Shown: positions 46,740-55,470 of the stretch, one piece after another
Position numbering within the stretch: the stretch's first letter is position 1
How the letters are laid out: every line of letters starts with the position of its first letter
Assembly: GCA_013112635.1 (NCBI GenBank)
Contig: JABFGF010000005.1
Location: 1 to 64,000 of the forward strand
Direction: 5' to 3'
DNA length: 64,000 nucleotides
Source: Calditrichota bacterium
Lineage (GTDB): Bacteria > Calditrichota > Calditrichia > Calditrichales > J004
Program-made: the position numbers and the translations under genes
Notes under the pieces: model-generated
What the model was told of the DNA's origin: nothing
Database searches by the model: none
The model's input: only the letters and a program-made list of their open reading frames with translations

Positions 46740-47966
46740 TTATTCTTTAATTAAATCCGAAACAGAAACGCCATCATATGTGCTATATTCCAAAGGTTCT
46801 CTCTCAAGAATTCCAGCCGGAATATTATTTAAAAGCTTATCAAAACTGGAATCGTCAAGTCCATCAATAAAGTTGGCAAATTTCTCAGCTTGTATATTAT
46901 CCGGGAAATATTTTCTCTGCATTTTTACAATAGATTTGAGCATCGGCAAATAGGGTTGTAAATCAGAAGTGGTAGAAGCGGCTTCGCTATCAATCCAGGC
47001 AATGGCCACTTTTTCAATCGAATTACTTTTTTCCATTTCCGATTTTAGCAGCAGTTCAATATCAAAGGCAAATTTCTTCTCGATTATATTGTCGATTATT
47101 GTGGAGGCCATATCTTTTTTGAAGGCTTTAAAACCACACTGAGTATCAATAATTTTACCAAGATTTGGGATTAATCTTTTCCACAAATAAATGAACAGCT
47201 TCCCCCGATCATTTCGTTTACCTGCTTTAATAACAACAGAATCTTCCTCACGCCGTGATCCAATCGCAACAGATTTGTTTTGATTTAAAATCGGGTTAAT
47301 TAACAAACCAACCTGGCCTAAATGTGTTGATAGGTCAGCATCTGTGAAAATAATGATGTGATTTTTTGAGCTACTTTGTCTGGCCGCATAGTCCATTCCA
47401 TAAATAATGGAGCCGCCTTTCTGACTCTCGCTGGTCGATGATAGGGGTTTAATTATAGGCAGTTTTTGTTCGATTGCCTCTTCGAGAAACAGGACTTTCA
47501 CTTTGTCATTCAATTGATCATTATCCACAATATCTTGTGCAATTTTACCGCTGTTTTCCGGACATCCATCATCTACAATTATTAATTCCTATTGGAAATT
47601 TGGCAAATCATTAAAAAGGTATTCTAACTGAGTAACTTTTTTCCTTAGAAAATCTTCACCGTGTGGATGTTCACTTTTTTCTAAAATACGCTTGTGTTCT
47701 TTGTATACAGCAAAAACAACAGAAATTTTTACAGGTTCTTTTATTTCTGCAACCATCAGTTTGGATTTAGCAATTTTCAATGCCAACAGAATAAAAATTA
47801 ATGACGTGTCATTTTTAGCAATAAGTTCTTTTTCAATTTCAATTATTTTTGTTAGTTCAGAATAATTCATTAGCAAAGAATCTACGGTCGATTTTACCAA
47901 CTCAAGATGATCTGTGTTTGTTAGGTCTACAAATTTTGGGCACTCGGAAATCAGTCTATTTAGCAT
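46740..47966 (-). pseudogene. Family-2-like glycosyltransferase interrupted by an in-frame amber codon
   Basis: Translation from ATG 47966 runs through about 125 codons to TAG at 47589-47591. The same frame then continues without break for about 280 codons to 46740. The two parts form one GT-A enzyme: before the stop KISVVFAVYKEHKRILE, after it ELIIVDDGCPENSGK, then IIIFTDADLSTH with the DxD motif, and TQCGFKAFKKD. The stop falls inside the first nucleotide-binding strand region, so neither piece should work alone. One base change (TGG or CAG to TAG), a sequence error or readthrough could explain it. The resemblance is to dolichyl/polyprenyl-phosphate glycosyltransferases. The ATG overlaps the upstream acetyltransferase stop by 11 bp. 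Confidence 0.8.
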
Positions 47967-48516
47967 TGTTTGTTCCTGTTCGGTTCTGGTTAAATAAAGT
48001 AAAAACAATTGTATTTATATTACTTGTTTCAGTTTTGGCAAGATTTTGCACAAAGTTATTTTTTTCTAATAATTTTTTGGAGGGGATATTCTGAGAGTGA
48101 GAATAGGCATCAATAAAATCCAAGCCAACTTCATTAAATCCAAATTCAATTACCGACTTCAGGGCTTCATTCATTATTCCTTGACCCTGAAAATCCGGAA
48201 GTAATTCATAACCAACCTCTGCACTATTTTTGTCAGAAGCAAAATTCCACAAACAAATTGTGCCAATCAATTTTGGGTTGTCTTTTTTTGAGATAGCCCA
48301 ATAAACGCAATCGTTGTTTTTTACACCAAGATTTATTTTTGAAATAAATGATTCAGCTTCTTTATTACTTTTTTGAGCAGGCCTGTCCAAATATTTATTC
48401 ACTGAAGAATCTGACCTGATTAGAAATATCTGAGAAGCATCAGATATTTGCAATGCTCTCAAAGCCAGACGCGGTGAATTAAGGTTTGGGAAAGGTGTAA
48501 ATTTAAATTTGTCCAT
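47956..48516 (-). CDS. GNAT acetyltransferase, RimJ/RimL type
   Basis: A 186-residue N-acetyltransferase of the ribosomal-protein-Ala type. SPRLALRALQISDASQIF is the first strand/helix, WAISKKDNPKLIGTICLWNF the central hairpin, AEVGYELLPDFQGQGIMNEAL the acetyl-CoA loop (Q-x-x-G-x-G/A form QGQGIM), and SHSQNIPSKKLLEKNNF the C-terminal motif. It acetylates protein N-termini or small molecules, and the substrate is not deducible. Its last codons overlap the glycosyltransferase start (ATGCTAAATAG), so the two are translationally coupled. Confidence 0.9.
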   Translation of the reverse strand: MDKFKFTPFPNLNSPRLALRALQISDASQIFLIRSDSSVNKYLDRPAQKSNKEAESFISKINLGVKNNDCVYWAISKKDNPKLIGTICLWNFASDKNSAEVGYELLPDFQGQGIMNEALKSVIEFGFNEVGLDFIDAYSHSQNIPSKKLLEKNNFVQNLAKTETSNINTIVFTLFNQNRTGTNNAK

Positions 48517-48522
48517 TAAAAA

Positions 48523-49494
48523 TTACAGACCAAAAATGTCATTTATTTTGGCAATGTTAAATCCATTTGAAATAACTTGTTTTGCCTGTGTGCTTTTTAA
48601 ATTTAATACCGGATTTGTGTGGTTAAAGTGGATAAAATAAATTTTGCTCTTCTCACGGGCAGACAAATTTTCAAACTTGTTCATACTTTCAATTATAAAC
48701 GGGTGTGGAATCTCAGAAATGTCACGATTGTTTATTTCTTCTCCATCAAAAAAGGAAGCATCTAAAAAGGCGTAGTCTACTTTGGCAATTTCTGCAATAA
48801 TTTCGCTGTCCCATTTTTCCCATTTGTCTATATCCGGAATAAATAATGCTTTTTTATTAGGCCCGCTAATTTTAAATCCAGCAGTTTCAGAGTATTCATC
48901 GCGGTGTGGCACCAAAAACGGTACAACATTTAAGTTTGGTGTTAAGCTTATTTCCTTCCGGTTTTGAATTTCATGAATAGAAATATTTTTGATGTTAACC
49001 AGTTGGCTCCAGGGCCCATTATGCTCCAGAAAAGATTTCATTTTAGGCATGGCATAAACTGGAACGTCATTTGCGTTCATTGCTTCTCTGCCAAGATACA
49101 TTAAACCCGTATAATGCCCGATATGTGCATGAGTCAGAAAAATACCATCCGGTGTTTCTTTTGTGGAAAAAGTGGAAAGATTTTTTAACATCTTCATCTG
49201 TTCAGGAAAATCTGGAGTGGCTTCAAAGATGTAGCTTTTTTTATTTTGAGGATCGATCACTCCAAGGGAGACTACTTTTTTATCCGGATCAGGATTTTTA
49301 AACAAACCACGGCAGCAATCTTTTGAACAAGCAATGTGTGGTGCGCCTGCATCTTGCACTGTGCCCAAAATAATTAATGATGTTTCTTCTATTGTCGGGT
49401 TTTGGTCGTGCTCTGTTTGTGGATTTGATTTTTCTTTGCATGAAAATAGAAATAAAGAAATTATAACTAAGAATTTTAAAATTGTGCTGCTCAT
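48523..49494 (-). CDS. PqqB-like metallo-beta-lactamase-fold lipoprotein
   Basis: A 323-residue lipoprotein (lipobox FLFSC, Cys19). The MBL fold is of the PqqB kind: LGTVQDAGAPHIACSKDCC, FLTHAHIGHYTGL (metal-binding H-x-H-x-G-H variant), VPHRDEYSETAGFKI, FIPDIDKWEKW and IHFNHTNP. Cytosolic PqqB acts in PQQ biosynthesis, but this copy is exported and no other pqq gene is present, so it is more likely a general hydrolase of unknown substrate. The start ATGA overlaps the acetyltransferase stop by 4 bp. Confidence 0.88.
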   Translation of the reverse strand: MSSTILKFLVIISLFLFSCKEKSNPQTEHDQNPTIEETSLIILGTVQDAGAPHIACSKDCCRGLFKNPDPDKKVVSLGVIDPQNKKSYIFEATPDFPEQMKMLKNLSTFSTKETPDGIFLTHAHIGHYTGLMYLGREAMNANDVPVYAMPKMKSFLEHNGPWSQLVNIKNISIHEIQNRKEISLTPNLNVVPFLVPHRDEYSETAGFKISGPNKKALFIPDIDKWEKWDSEIIAEIAKVDYAFLDASFFDGEEINNRDISEIPHPFIIESMNKFENLSAREKSKIYFIHFNHTNPVLNLKSTQAKQVISNGFNIAKINDIFGL

Positions 49495-49913
49495 TGTTCT
49501 TTTCTCATTAAAGGTAAAAAGCTGTCTTTGGGATAACTCTCTATTTTGTCGTAGGTAACAAATCCCTGGCTGGCATAAAACGCCTCTGCATTTGGATCAG
49601 CTTCAACGATTATGGATTTCTTCTTAGAAGCTACTTTTTTTAGAGATTCATGTAGTAAAATTTTCCCATATCCTGAGCCAATAAAATCTGGTTTTACCCA
49701 CAAATTCATTACTTCATAACTTGTTTCATTTTCCTGGATTGAGCACCAGCCAATAATGGCTTTGTCTTTTTCAAGTTTAAAAATTTTTTGATCTGCAAAA
49801 TCATTTTCGGTCAGGGTTAAATCATCGACCCATTTCTCGATCCACTCTTTTGGATAGCCCCAATGCATTTTCGATTCAATACTTATAGCATTTAGAACTT
49901 CTAAATCGCCCAC
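49491..49913 (-). CDS. GNAT acetyltransferase with uncertain start
   Basis: A 140-residue GNAT domain from the first standard start, GTG at 49913. MNLWVKPDFIGSGYGKILLHE has the acetyl-CoA motif G-S-G-Y-G, and EADPNAEAFYASQGFV is the closing motif. In the same frame upstream are FEIKINDAKVGDLEVL, which look like the missing first GNAT strand, but that stretch has no ATG, GTG or TTG before the previous stop at 49950. Initiation at ATA, ATC or ATT, or a mutated start, is possible. It overlaps the MBL gene by 4 bp and follows the C69 peptidase. Confidence 0.8.
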   Translation of the reverse strand: MGDLEVLNAISIESKMHWGYPKEWIEKWVDDLTLTENDFADQKIFKLEKDKAIIGWCSIQENETSYEVMNLWVKPDFIGSGYGKILLHESLKKVASKKKSIIVEADPNAEAFYASQGFVTYDKIESYPKDSFLPLMRKEQ

Positions 49914-49949
49914 TTTGGCATCATTAATTTTGATCTCAAAACCTATATT

Positions 49950-51587
49950 TTATTCGTGGTTGTTGCTGTAATTTGTAATTATTTGATCACGCAAATTGAG
50001 ATACATTTTAGTAACATCATTCATTAATCCGTTGGAATAGTTTGTTAAGAATTTCTGTGCTTCCTTAGGATTTTTTTTATATAGCTTCATGGCCTCTTCT
50101 TCAATCTTTTGCTGACCATCGATTATTTTTTTCTCAAAGGGATTTCGTGCAGCACGAACATCTTCAGCAATATTCTGAAATTTTAAATTGGCAAGGTTAT
50201 CAACAAAATCAATTGCCCAGCGAGCTGACCGTTCATCATACTTTTCCGGGTCATAAATATTGTATGTTTCTGCTACTGAAAGATTTCCGGAGTAAATTGG
50301 TACATAGGGACTAAAATATGGATTATCCAGATAAACCCAGTAAACACCGCCAATTTCGTTTGGCAGCCAACCGCGCAGTTGAAGCACCATTCCGTAATGC
50401 CCGCGATGCCTGGCAACAGGGCGACGATAGGTGAGTTTTAATAATTTTCGCAAGTCGCTACCGGGAAACGGTGTTGCCAAAGGGCTTTTAACATATTTCC
50501 CGCTGTCGGCCGGGACCAACCAGTGCGGATCGGAGGTCATATCATATATAGTACCTTCAAAAGTTGAACGCTGAAATGCAATTACATCATGGGCGGAGAT
50601 CTTTTTTTCTGGCTTAACAGCAAAGGGATAAATTGAAACCGGTTCAACTATTTGATAATAAGGTTTAAGGCTTTTGTATGGATCATCTTTAATAAAACGA
50701 TCAGGCCATTCTCTGTAATTTGGAGCAAATCTTTGATGAAAAAGCCAAAACCTACCGGTGGCATATTCAACAGGAAGGGGAGTATAAGCTTCCTGCCAGA
50801 TAAATGGTTTTCCGGATGCAGGATCGTACCAGCCGCGGTCAATGGCTTCCTGCTTATAATTTTTAGAAACCAAAAAATTATCTGTGTCTTCCTCATTTAT
50901 TTCTTTGATGATGCTCCAGTTTGGAATCATGGTTGCTTTGTCATCAGGTACGCGTTGAGCTGCCCAAATGGCTCCCGGTTTTCCACTTTCCGGTGTCCAG
51001 CCCGGTCCAACACCAAAAACTTCAAAAACCCAAATTTCATCCGTATCGGCAATTACCAACGTTTCAGATCCATCACCACTTGATGGCAAAAAGCCGTAAG
51101 TCATCATTAAATCACCAATAAACTGCACAGCTTCTTTTGCTTTTTTATGCCGTTGCAAGGCAAAAATCTGAGCTTGCTCGATGGTCATTATTTGTTTGCC
51201 ATTTTCGCGGGTGCATATTAGCTCTTTGCGCTGGGCCGTCGTGCTTTCACCGATCCCAAGTTGAAATTCGTTTAAATGTGAGTATGCTGATTGAAAATAT
51301 TTGTAGGTTTTTTCTACCTGAGGGGTATATCCCAGGATTTCTCCATCATCATGTAAAGGCCTGTCTGCATCCTGAATGCCCCAATAAACGGCTGCTTTTT
51401 CTCCCGGCTTAAATGTCATTGCCGGAACTACAAAAATTCTCGAATCCTGGCCTGTATCCGTGTGTGAAATAATGTTAGAACCATCTGCCGAAGCTTTTTT
51501 ACCAACAACTATTATTGTGCATGCAAACAGGTTAGTCTGGTATCCTAATAACAAAACGATCAGAATTAATAATATCTTTTTTAACAT
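49950..51587 (-). CDS. C69-family dipeptidase, exported
   Basis: A 545-residue N-terminal-nucleophile peptidase. After a signal peptide (about 1-22) comes CTIIVVGKKASADGS, whose Cys23 should become the free N-terminal nucleophile after processing, as in PepD/C69. Other family segments are HTDTGQDSRIFVVP, GIGESTTAQRKE, YGFLPSSGDGSETLVIAD and WAAQRVPDD. It hydrolyses dipeptides in the periplasm or outside. It lies 29 bp downstream of the hydroxyproline dehydratase-like gene on the same strand. This suggests that dipeptides released from collagen-like or other proteins feed the adjacent enzymes. Confidence 0.92.
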   Translation of the reverse strand: MLKKILLILIVLLLGYQTNLFACTIIVVGKKASADGSNIISHTDTGQDSRIFVVPAMTFKPGEKAAVYWGIQDADRPLHDDGEILGYTPQVEKTYKYFQSAYSHLNEFQLGIGESTTAQRKELICTRENGKQIMTIEQAQIFALQRHKKAKEAVQFIGDLMMTYGFLPSSGDGSETLVIADTDEIWVFEVFGVGPGWTPESGKPGAIWAAQRVPDDKATMIPNWSIIKEINEEDTDNFLVSKNYKQEAIDRGWYDPASGKPFIWQEAYTPLPVEYATGRFWLFHQRFAPNYREWPDRFIKDDPYKSLKPYYQIVEPVSIYPFAVKPEKKISAHDVIAFQRSTFEGTIYDMTSDPHWLVPADSGKYVKSPLATPFPGSDLRKLLKLTYRRPVARHRGHYGMVLQLRGWLPNEIGGVYWVYLDNPYFSPYVPIYSGNLSVAETYNIYDPEKYDERSARWAIDFVDNLANLKFQNIAEDVRAARNPFEKKIIDGQQKIEEEAMKLYKKNPKEAQKFLTNYSNGLMNDVTKMYLNLRDQIITNYSNNHE

Positions 51588-51616
51588 GATTTTCCTTTCA
51601 GGGCATTTCTAAATAT

Positions 51617-52660
51617 TTATCTAAATATGAATCCATTCTTTAACGGATCAGCCGGATCGAAATAAAATTCATTTTGCCCCGTGATAAAAGCTGTCCCGGA
51701 AACCTCCGGTATAATAGCTTTGTGCGGACCAAATTTGGTCGTTTCTAAAACCCGAACATCCATGGTTGTCCCAAGAATACTTTCAATGGTTATTTTTTCA
51801 TTTTGGGCTAATTCACTTTTTGCATGATGTAATGCGGCCCGGGCGCTAACTCCGGATCCTGTTGCAGATCGGTCGACTTCGCCCTCTGCAAATATACAAA
51901 CATTTCGGCTATGGTTTTTGGGATTAAATGCTTTCCCTGTAAAAATGGTGCCGTAAAGAAAACTTAAATCTTCTTCAAATGGGTGTTTGATTTCAAAATT
52001 TTCCATGACAGCGTGTTTTATTCTTCGCCCGAATTCAATCAATTTGTTATAATCCGATTCATCCATTTTAAGACCCAATTTATCGGCATCACAGAAGGCA
52101 TAAAAAGCACCTCCAAAAGCCACGTCAAATTGAACCGGCCCGATCCCGGGAACATCGATTTCCTTATTTTTCAGATAAAGGAATGAGGGTACATTTTTAA
52201 AAGATACTTTTTGAACAATTCCATTTTTGCGAAGAGCTTTGGCATAAATTTTCCCCGGCGGGGCATTGATAATTAACTCAGGTTCGTCAGCTTCTTTTTT
52301 AATTATCCCGGTATCAAAAACAAGTTTTGTTAAGGCGATGATGGCGTGGCCGCACATGGTGCTGTAACCTTCATTATGCAAAAAGAAAGTTCCAAAATCG
52401 GCATCGTCAGTTGTGGGCTCAGTGATTACAGCTCCGTACATATCTGCATGTCCGCGTGGCTCAAACATAGTTCCGGTGCGGATATAATCATAGTTATCCC
52501 GAAAAAAACGTCTTTTCTCAAGAATAGTCTTACCTTTGATCTCAGGCAGGCCATCCGTATAAACACGAAGAGGTTCGCCACCTGTATGAAGATCAATAGT
52601 TTTAATTGTCAGCCAATCTTTCGGTGGTTGCCACTTCCAATTTTTCAGAATGGATTTCAT
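51617..52660 (-). CDS. trans-3-hydroxy-L-proline dehydratase-like protein (proline racemase superfamily)
   Basis: A 347-residue member of the proline racemase/hydroxyproline epimerase fold. The first catalytic Cys is at 103 (GYSTMCGHAIIAL). The second position, normally Cys in racemases and epimerases, is Thr267 in VDRSATGSG. Cys/Thr is the signature of trans-3-hydroxy-L-proline dehydratases, which yield pyrroline-2-carboxylate. HTGGEPLRVY and RGHADMYGA are other family motifs. The ATG abuts the stop of the ornithine-cyclodeaminase-like gene, the classical partner that reduces that product. Substrate assignment is inferred. A racemase function is argued against by Thr267. Confidence 0.88.
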   Translation of the reverse strand: MKSILKNWKWQPPKDWLTIKTIDLHTGGEPLRVYTDGLPEIKGKTILEKRRFFRDNYDYIRTGTMFEPRGHADMYGAVITEPTTDDADFGTFFLHNEGYSTMCGHAIIALTKLVFDTGIIKKEADEPELIINAPPGKIYAKALRKNGIVQKVSFKNVPSFLYLKNKEIDVPGIGPVQFDVAFGGAFYAFCDADKLGLKMDESDYNKLIEFGRRIKHAVMENFEIKHPFEEDLSFLYGTIFTGKAFNPKNHSRNVCIFAEGEVDRSATGSGVSARAALHHAKSELAQNEKITIESILGTTMDVRVLETTKFGPHKAIIPEVSGTAFITGQNEFYFDPADPLKNGFIFR

Positions 52661-53623
52661 TTATATTTGTACCTCTGTTCCAAGATTTTTTTCTTTTGCA
52701 TTATTAAAAATTAACTCGGCCACTGTTAAGTCAAAAAGAGACATTCCTACAGATTTAAATAGCCGAATTGAGGTTTTATTTAGCGATTGTTTTTTTGTCA
52801 ATAATGCAGAAAATGAGAGAACATTATGTTCTTTCAGTATCCCGCGTTCGATAGGGATTTTTAAATCTCCACATTCTTCTTTTGCAAAAGGAGTGTCTAC
52901 ATAAACCTTCTCCACAGTTCCAAATAATTGCAAAGGAAATTCCTGCATATCCGGTTTGTAAGATCCAATCCCGATAAAAGTTTTATTTTTGAGATTTTTT
53001 ACATCGGCATCAAAAACAGGTGTGTTGGATGTTGTGGTAGTGATAATTACATCGGAATTTAAAACCAGTTTGTCCGGATCAACAGTATATTCTATTTTAA
53101 TATTTTCAAGTTTTGAGTCCAGTTTGTTTTTTAGCTGCTCTGCCTTTTGCCATTCTTTATCGCAAACTAAAAGTTTTTGAAAAGGTTGTACGTGGCCAAC
53201 AATAAGCGCCTGATGATAAGCCTGAACACCTGCACCAATAATGCCAAATGTTTTTGCAGAATTTTGGGAAAGATGTTTAACCGCAGTTGCTCCAACAGCG
53301 CCGGTTCTCATTGCTGTTAACTTAGCCCCATTTATTAAAGCAAGTGGCTCGCCAGTTTGCGAATCATTAAGAATCATTACTCCGCTTAAAACCGGTTTAT
53401 TTAGTTTTTTGTTTTCAGGAAACAATGAAACCAGTTTTGTACCAAAAGCAGATTCAATAAACCCCGGCATTACAAGCAAAGTATTTCCAGCAGAATTAAT
53501 GTGCATCCTGTCAGGAATTTGGGTGCTTTTTTTATCCTGAATCAAGTATGCTTTTTCAATTGCACCAACAAGTTCCAGTGGAGCAACAGCACTTTCAATG
53601 TCTTGTTCGTTTATAATTAACAT
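52661..53623 (-). CDS. Ornithine cyclodeaminase / mu-crystallin family protein, probable pyrroline-2-carboxylate reductase
   Basis: A 320-residue NAD(P)-dependent protein. The substrate domain shows TQIPDRMHI, LVMPGFIE and NGAKLTAMRTGAVGATAVKHL, which carries the conserved Lys and Arg. The Rossmann domain has GIIGAGVQAYHQALI, followed by NSDVIITTTTSNTPVFD. The superfamily includes ornithine cyclodeaminase, alanine dehydrogenase and ketimine/pyrroline-2-carboxylate reductases. Direct abutment to the dehydratase-like gene favours the last. The M24 peptidase stop codon is 4 bp upstream, so the three are one operon. It should produce L-proline from the dehydratase product. Confidence 0.88.
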   Translation of the reverse strand: MLIINEQDIESAVAPLELVGAIEKAYLIQDKKSTQIPDRMHINSAGNTLLVMPGFIESAFGTKLVSLFPENKKLNKPVLSGVMILNDSQTGEPLALINGAKLTAMRTGAVGATAVKHLSQNSAKTFGIIGAGVQAYHQALIVGHVQPFQKLLVCDKEWQKAEQLKNKLDSKLENIKIEYTVDPDKLVLNSDVIITTTTSNTPVFDADVKNLKNKTFIGIGSYKPDMQEFPLQLFGTVEKVYVDTPFAKEECGDLKIPIERGILKEHNVLSFSALLTKKQSLNKTSIRLFKSVGMSLFDLTVAELIFNNAKEKNLGTEVQI

Positions 53624-53627
53624 GTAT

Positions 53628-55019
53628 TTAAAATGCTTTCGCGCGTTCAGCTTCTACATCTTCAATAGATTTGGCTAAAGGTTTGCCAAGTATTTTGTAT
53701 CCGTCCTTGGTAATCACAAGATTTTCTTCGTTACGTGTACCGCCAAAATCTTTGTATTCTTCAACTTTTTCATAATTAATAAATTCTGTGAACTTCTTTT
53801 TAGATTTCCAAAGGTCAATAAGTTCGGGAATAAAATATATCCCGGGTTCGATAGTAAAAACATATCCGGGTTTTATTTCTCGTCCCAGCCTAAGTGACTT
53901 TAATCCAAAAAGTGTACTCTTTTGTTGACCGGCATAACCAACATATTGTTCTCCAAGATTTTCCATATCGTGGACATCCAACCCCATTAAATGTCCTGTG
54001 CCACATGGCAGGAAAAGTGCATGTGCGCCGGCGTTAATTGCTTCTTCAGTATCTCCTTTTGTATAACCCATTTCCTTTAATCCGTTAAAAATGTGGCGCG
54101 ACGCGGTAAAATGAATTTCCTTAAAATCAATTCCTGGTTTCAAAGCATTGATGGCTGCATTGTGTGCATCAAGGGCAATTTGGTAGATCTCTTTTTGCCG
54201 CTCAGTAAACTTTGCCGAAACCGGAAAAGTGCTGGACATATCACCTGCATAATGTAGTTCGTTTTCTGCTCCGGCATCCAGTAAAAATAGATCGCCATCC
54301 TTAATAGTATTTCCATGATAATGGTTATGCAGGGTTTGTCCGTTGATTGTTGCGATGATTGGAAAAGAGAGATTCCCACCGTCTGCCAAAGCAACCTCAT
54401 GAACCTTTGCTGCAACCTGTGCTTCAGTCATCCCCGGTTTTGCAAAGCGCATGGCCGCGAAATGCATATCAGCTGTAACGGAAACTGCCTGTTCAATCTG
54501 TTCAATTTCTTCAGCAGATTTAATATTTCGCTGCTCAGCAACTGCAACAATTAAATCAATAGAAGCATTATTATTTGTTTCATTTACCGGGATTTTTAGC
54601 CAGTTAAAAAGCTTTATTTGGTGCTCTGCTCTATATGCAGGTAAAAAGTGAATTTTTCTGTTTTTGGTAAGCGCCTGTTGTAAAAAATCATACATTTCGT
54701 TTAGCGAGCCGGTTTTGGAGATCCCAACTTTTTCGCTGCGTTCCATAATTGAAGGTTGTGAACCCATCCAAACTACATCGTCGATGGTTAAATCATCCCC
54801 AAAGATAATTTCTTTATCGTTATCTAAATCTATTAAACCCACCAAGCCCGGGTTGTCCAATCCAAAATAATATAGAAAAGTACTGTCCTGTCTGAAATGA
54901 AATGTATTATCAGCATAGTTCATCGGGCTTTCATCATTTCCCAAAAATAGGAGAAGGCCAGAATGAAATTGATTTTTTAATTGGGCACGCCTGCTTTTAT
55001 AGGTTTCTTTTTTAAACAT
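53628..55019 (-). CDS. M24-family aminopeptidase P / Xaa-Pro peptidase
   Basis: A 463-residue cytosolic di-metal peptidase. The N-terminal aminopeptidase-P domain is about 1-165 (NYADNTFHFRQDSTFLYYFG). The pita-bread catalytic domain carries ligands in LFLLDAGAENE, HYAGDMSSTFPV, GTGHLMGLDVHD, FTIEPGIYFIP and GGTRNEENLVI. It cleaves peptides at Xaa-Pro bonds, so it supplies proline or hydroxyproline for the adjacent reductase and dehydratase-like enzymes. No signal peptide is present. The ATG is preceded by AAGGAAAT. Confidence 0.94.
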   Translation of the reverse strand: MFKKETYKSRRAQLKNQFHSGLLLFLGNDESPMNYADNTFHFRQDSTFLYYFGLDNPGLVGLIDLDNDKEIIFGDDLTIDDVVWMGSQPSIMERSEKVGISKTGSLNEMYDFLQQALTKNRKIHFLPAYRAEHQIKLFNWLKIPVNETNNNASIDLIVAVAEQRNIKSAEEIEQIEQAVSVTADMHFAAMRFAKPGMTEAQVAAKVHEVALADGGNLSFPIIATINGQTLHNHYHGNTIKDGDLFLLDAGAENELHYAGDMSSTFPVSAKFTERQKEIYQIALDAHNAAINALKPGIDFKEIHFTASRHIFNGLKEMGYTKGDTEEAINAGAHALFLPCGTGHLMGLDVHDMENLGEQYVGYAGQQKSTLFGLKSLRLGREIKPGYVFTIEPGIYFIPELIDLWKSKKKFTEFINYEKVEEYKDFGGTRNEENLVITKDGYKILGKPLAKSIEDVEAERAKAF

Positions 55020-55046
55020 GATATTTCCTTATGTTGAAAATTATTA

Positions 55047-55460
55047 TCAGGATTCAATTTTCCAATTTGGTAAGAATCTTTCAAAAATGAATTTATCAAA
55101 AAATACTGCAGTCAGTGTGCCAATGGCAAACATCAAAATATCTACCGGATCATATGTGACGCCCAGAAAATAATAATCAAAAGCCTGCATAATTTCTGTA
55201 AATGTAGCCGCACCAAAAACGATAAAAGCTTTAATAAACCATCTTTGAAGAAAGCGCACTTCCGTTTCACTGATTACTAAAAGAAAATAGAACCCAAACG
55301 GAATAATTATATCAGAAGCATAACTATAATACAGAATATATAAATCTCCATCCAGGTAACTGCCAATTCTAAAAGCGTGAACTGCTGCAATGGTTAAGGA
55401 AATTATGATGCCAATAATAATTCGAATCTTATGTTCAGGCCTAACAAGTTGGTCATTCAT
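55047..55460 (-). CDS. Four-helix membrane protein, DUF2809/VanZ-like
   Basis: A 137-residue integral membrane protein with four hydrophobic segments at about 12-32, 45-63, 75-95 and 105-125. The closing element YYFLGVTYDPVDILMFAIG resembles the 'G-x-T-x-D-x-x-D' segment of DUF2809 and VanZ-like proteins. No catalytic motif. The gene lies between the M24 peptidase and the DinB gene, with short spacing (27 and 10 bp), so it is part of the directon. The function is unknown. Confidence 0.65.
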   Translation of the reverse strand: MNDQLVRPEHKIRIIIGIIISLTIAAVHAFRIGSYLDGDLYILYYSYASDIIIPFGFYFLLVISETEVRFLQRWFIKAFIVFGAATFTEIMQAFDYYFLGVTYDPVDILMFAIGTLTAVFFDKFIFERFLPNWKIES

Positions 55461-55470
55461 TATTACTAAT

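Noticed and set aside
50652-51083. 143-codon open frame opposite the C69 dipeptidase
   Set aside because: Antisense to conserved C69 motifs; low-complexity translation without family likeness.
51617-52660. Proline racemase
   Set aside because: Second catalytic Cys is Thr, which removes the two-base mechanism.
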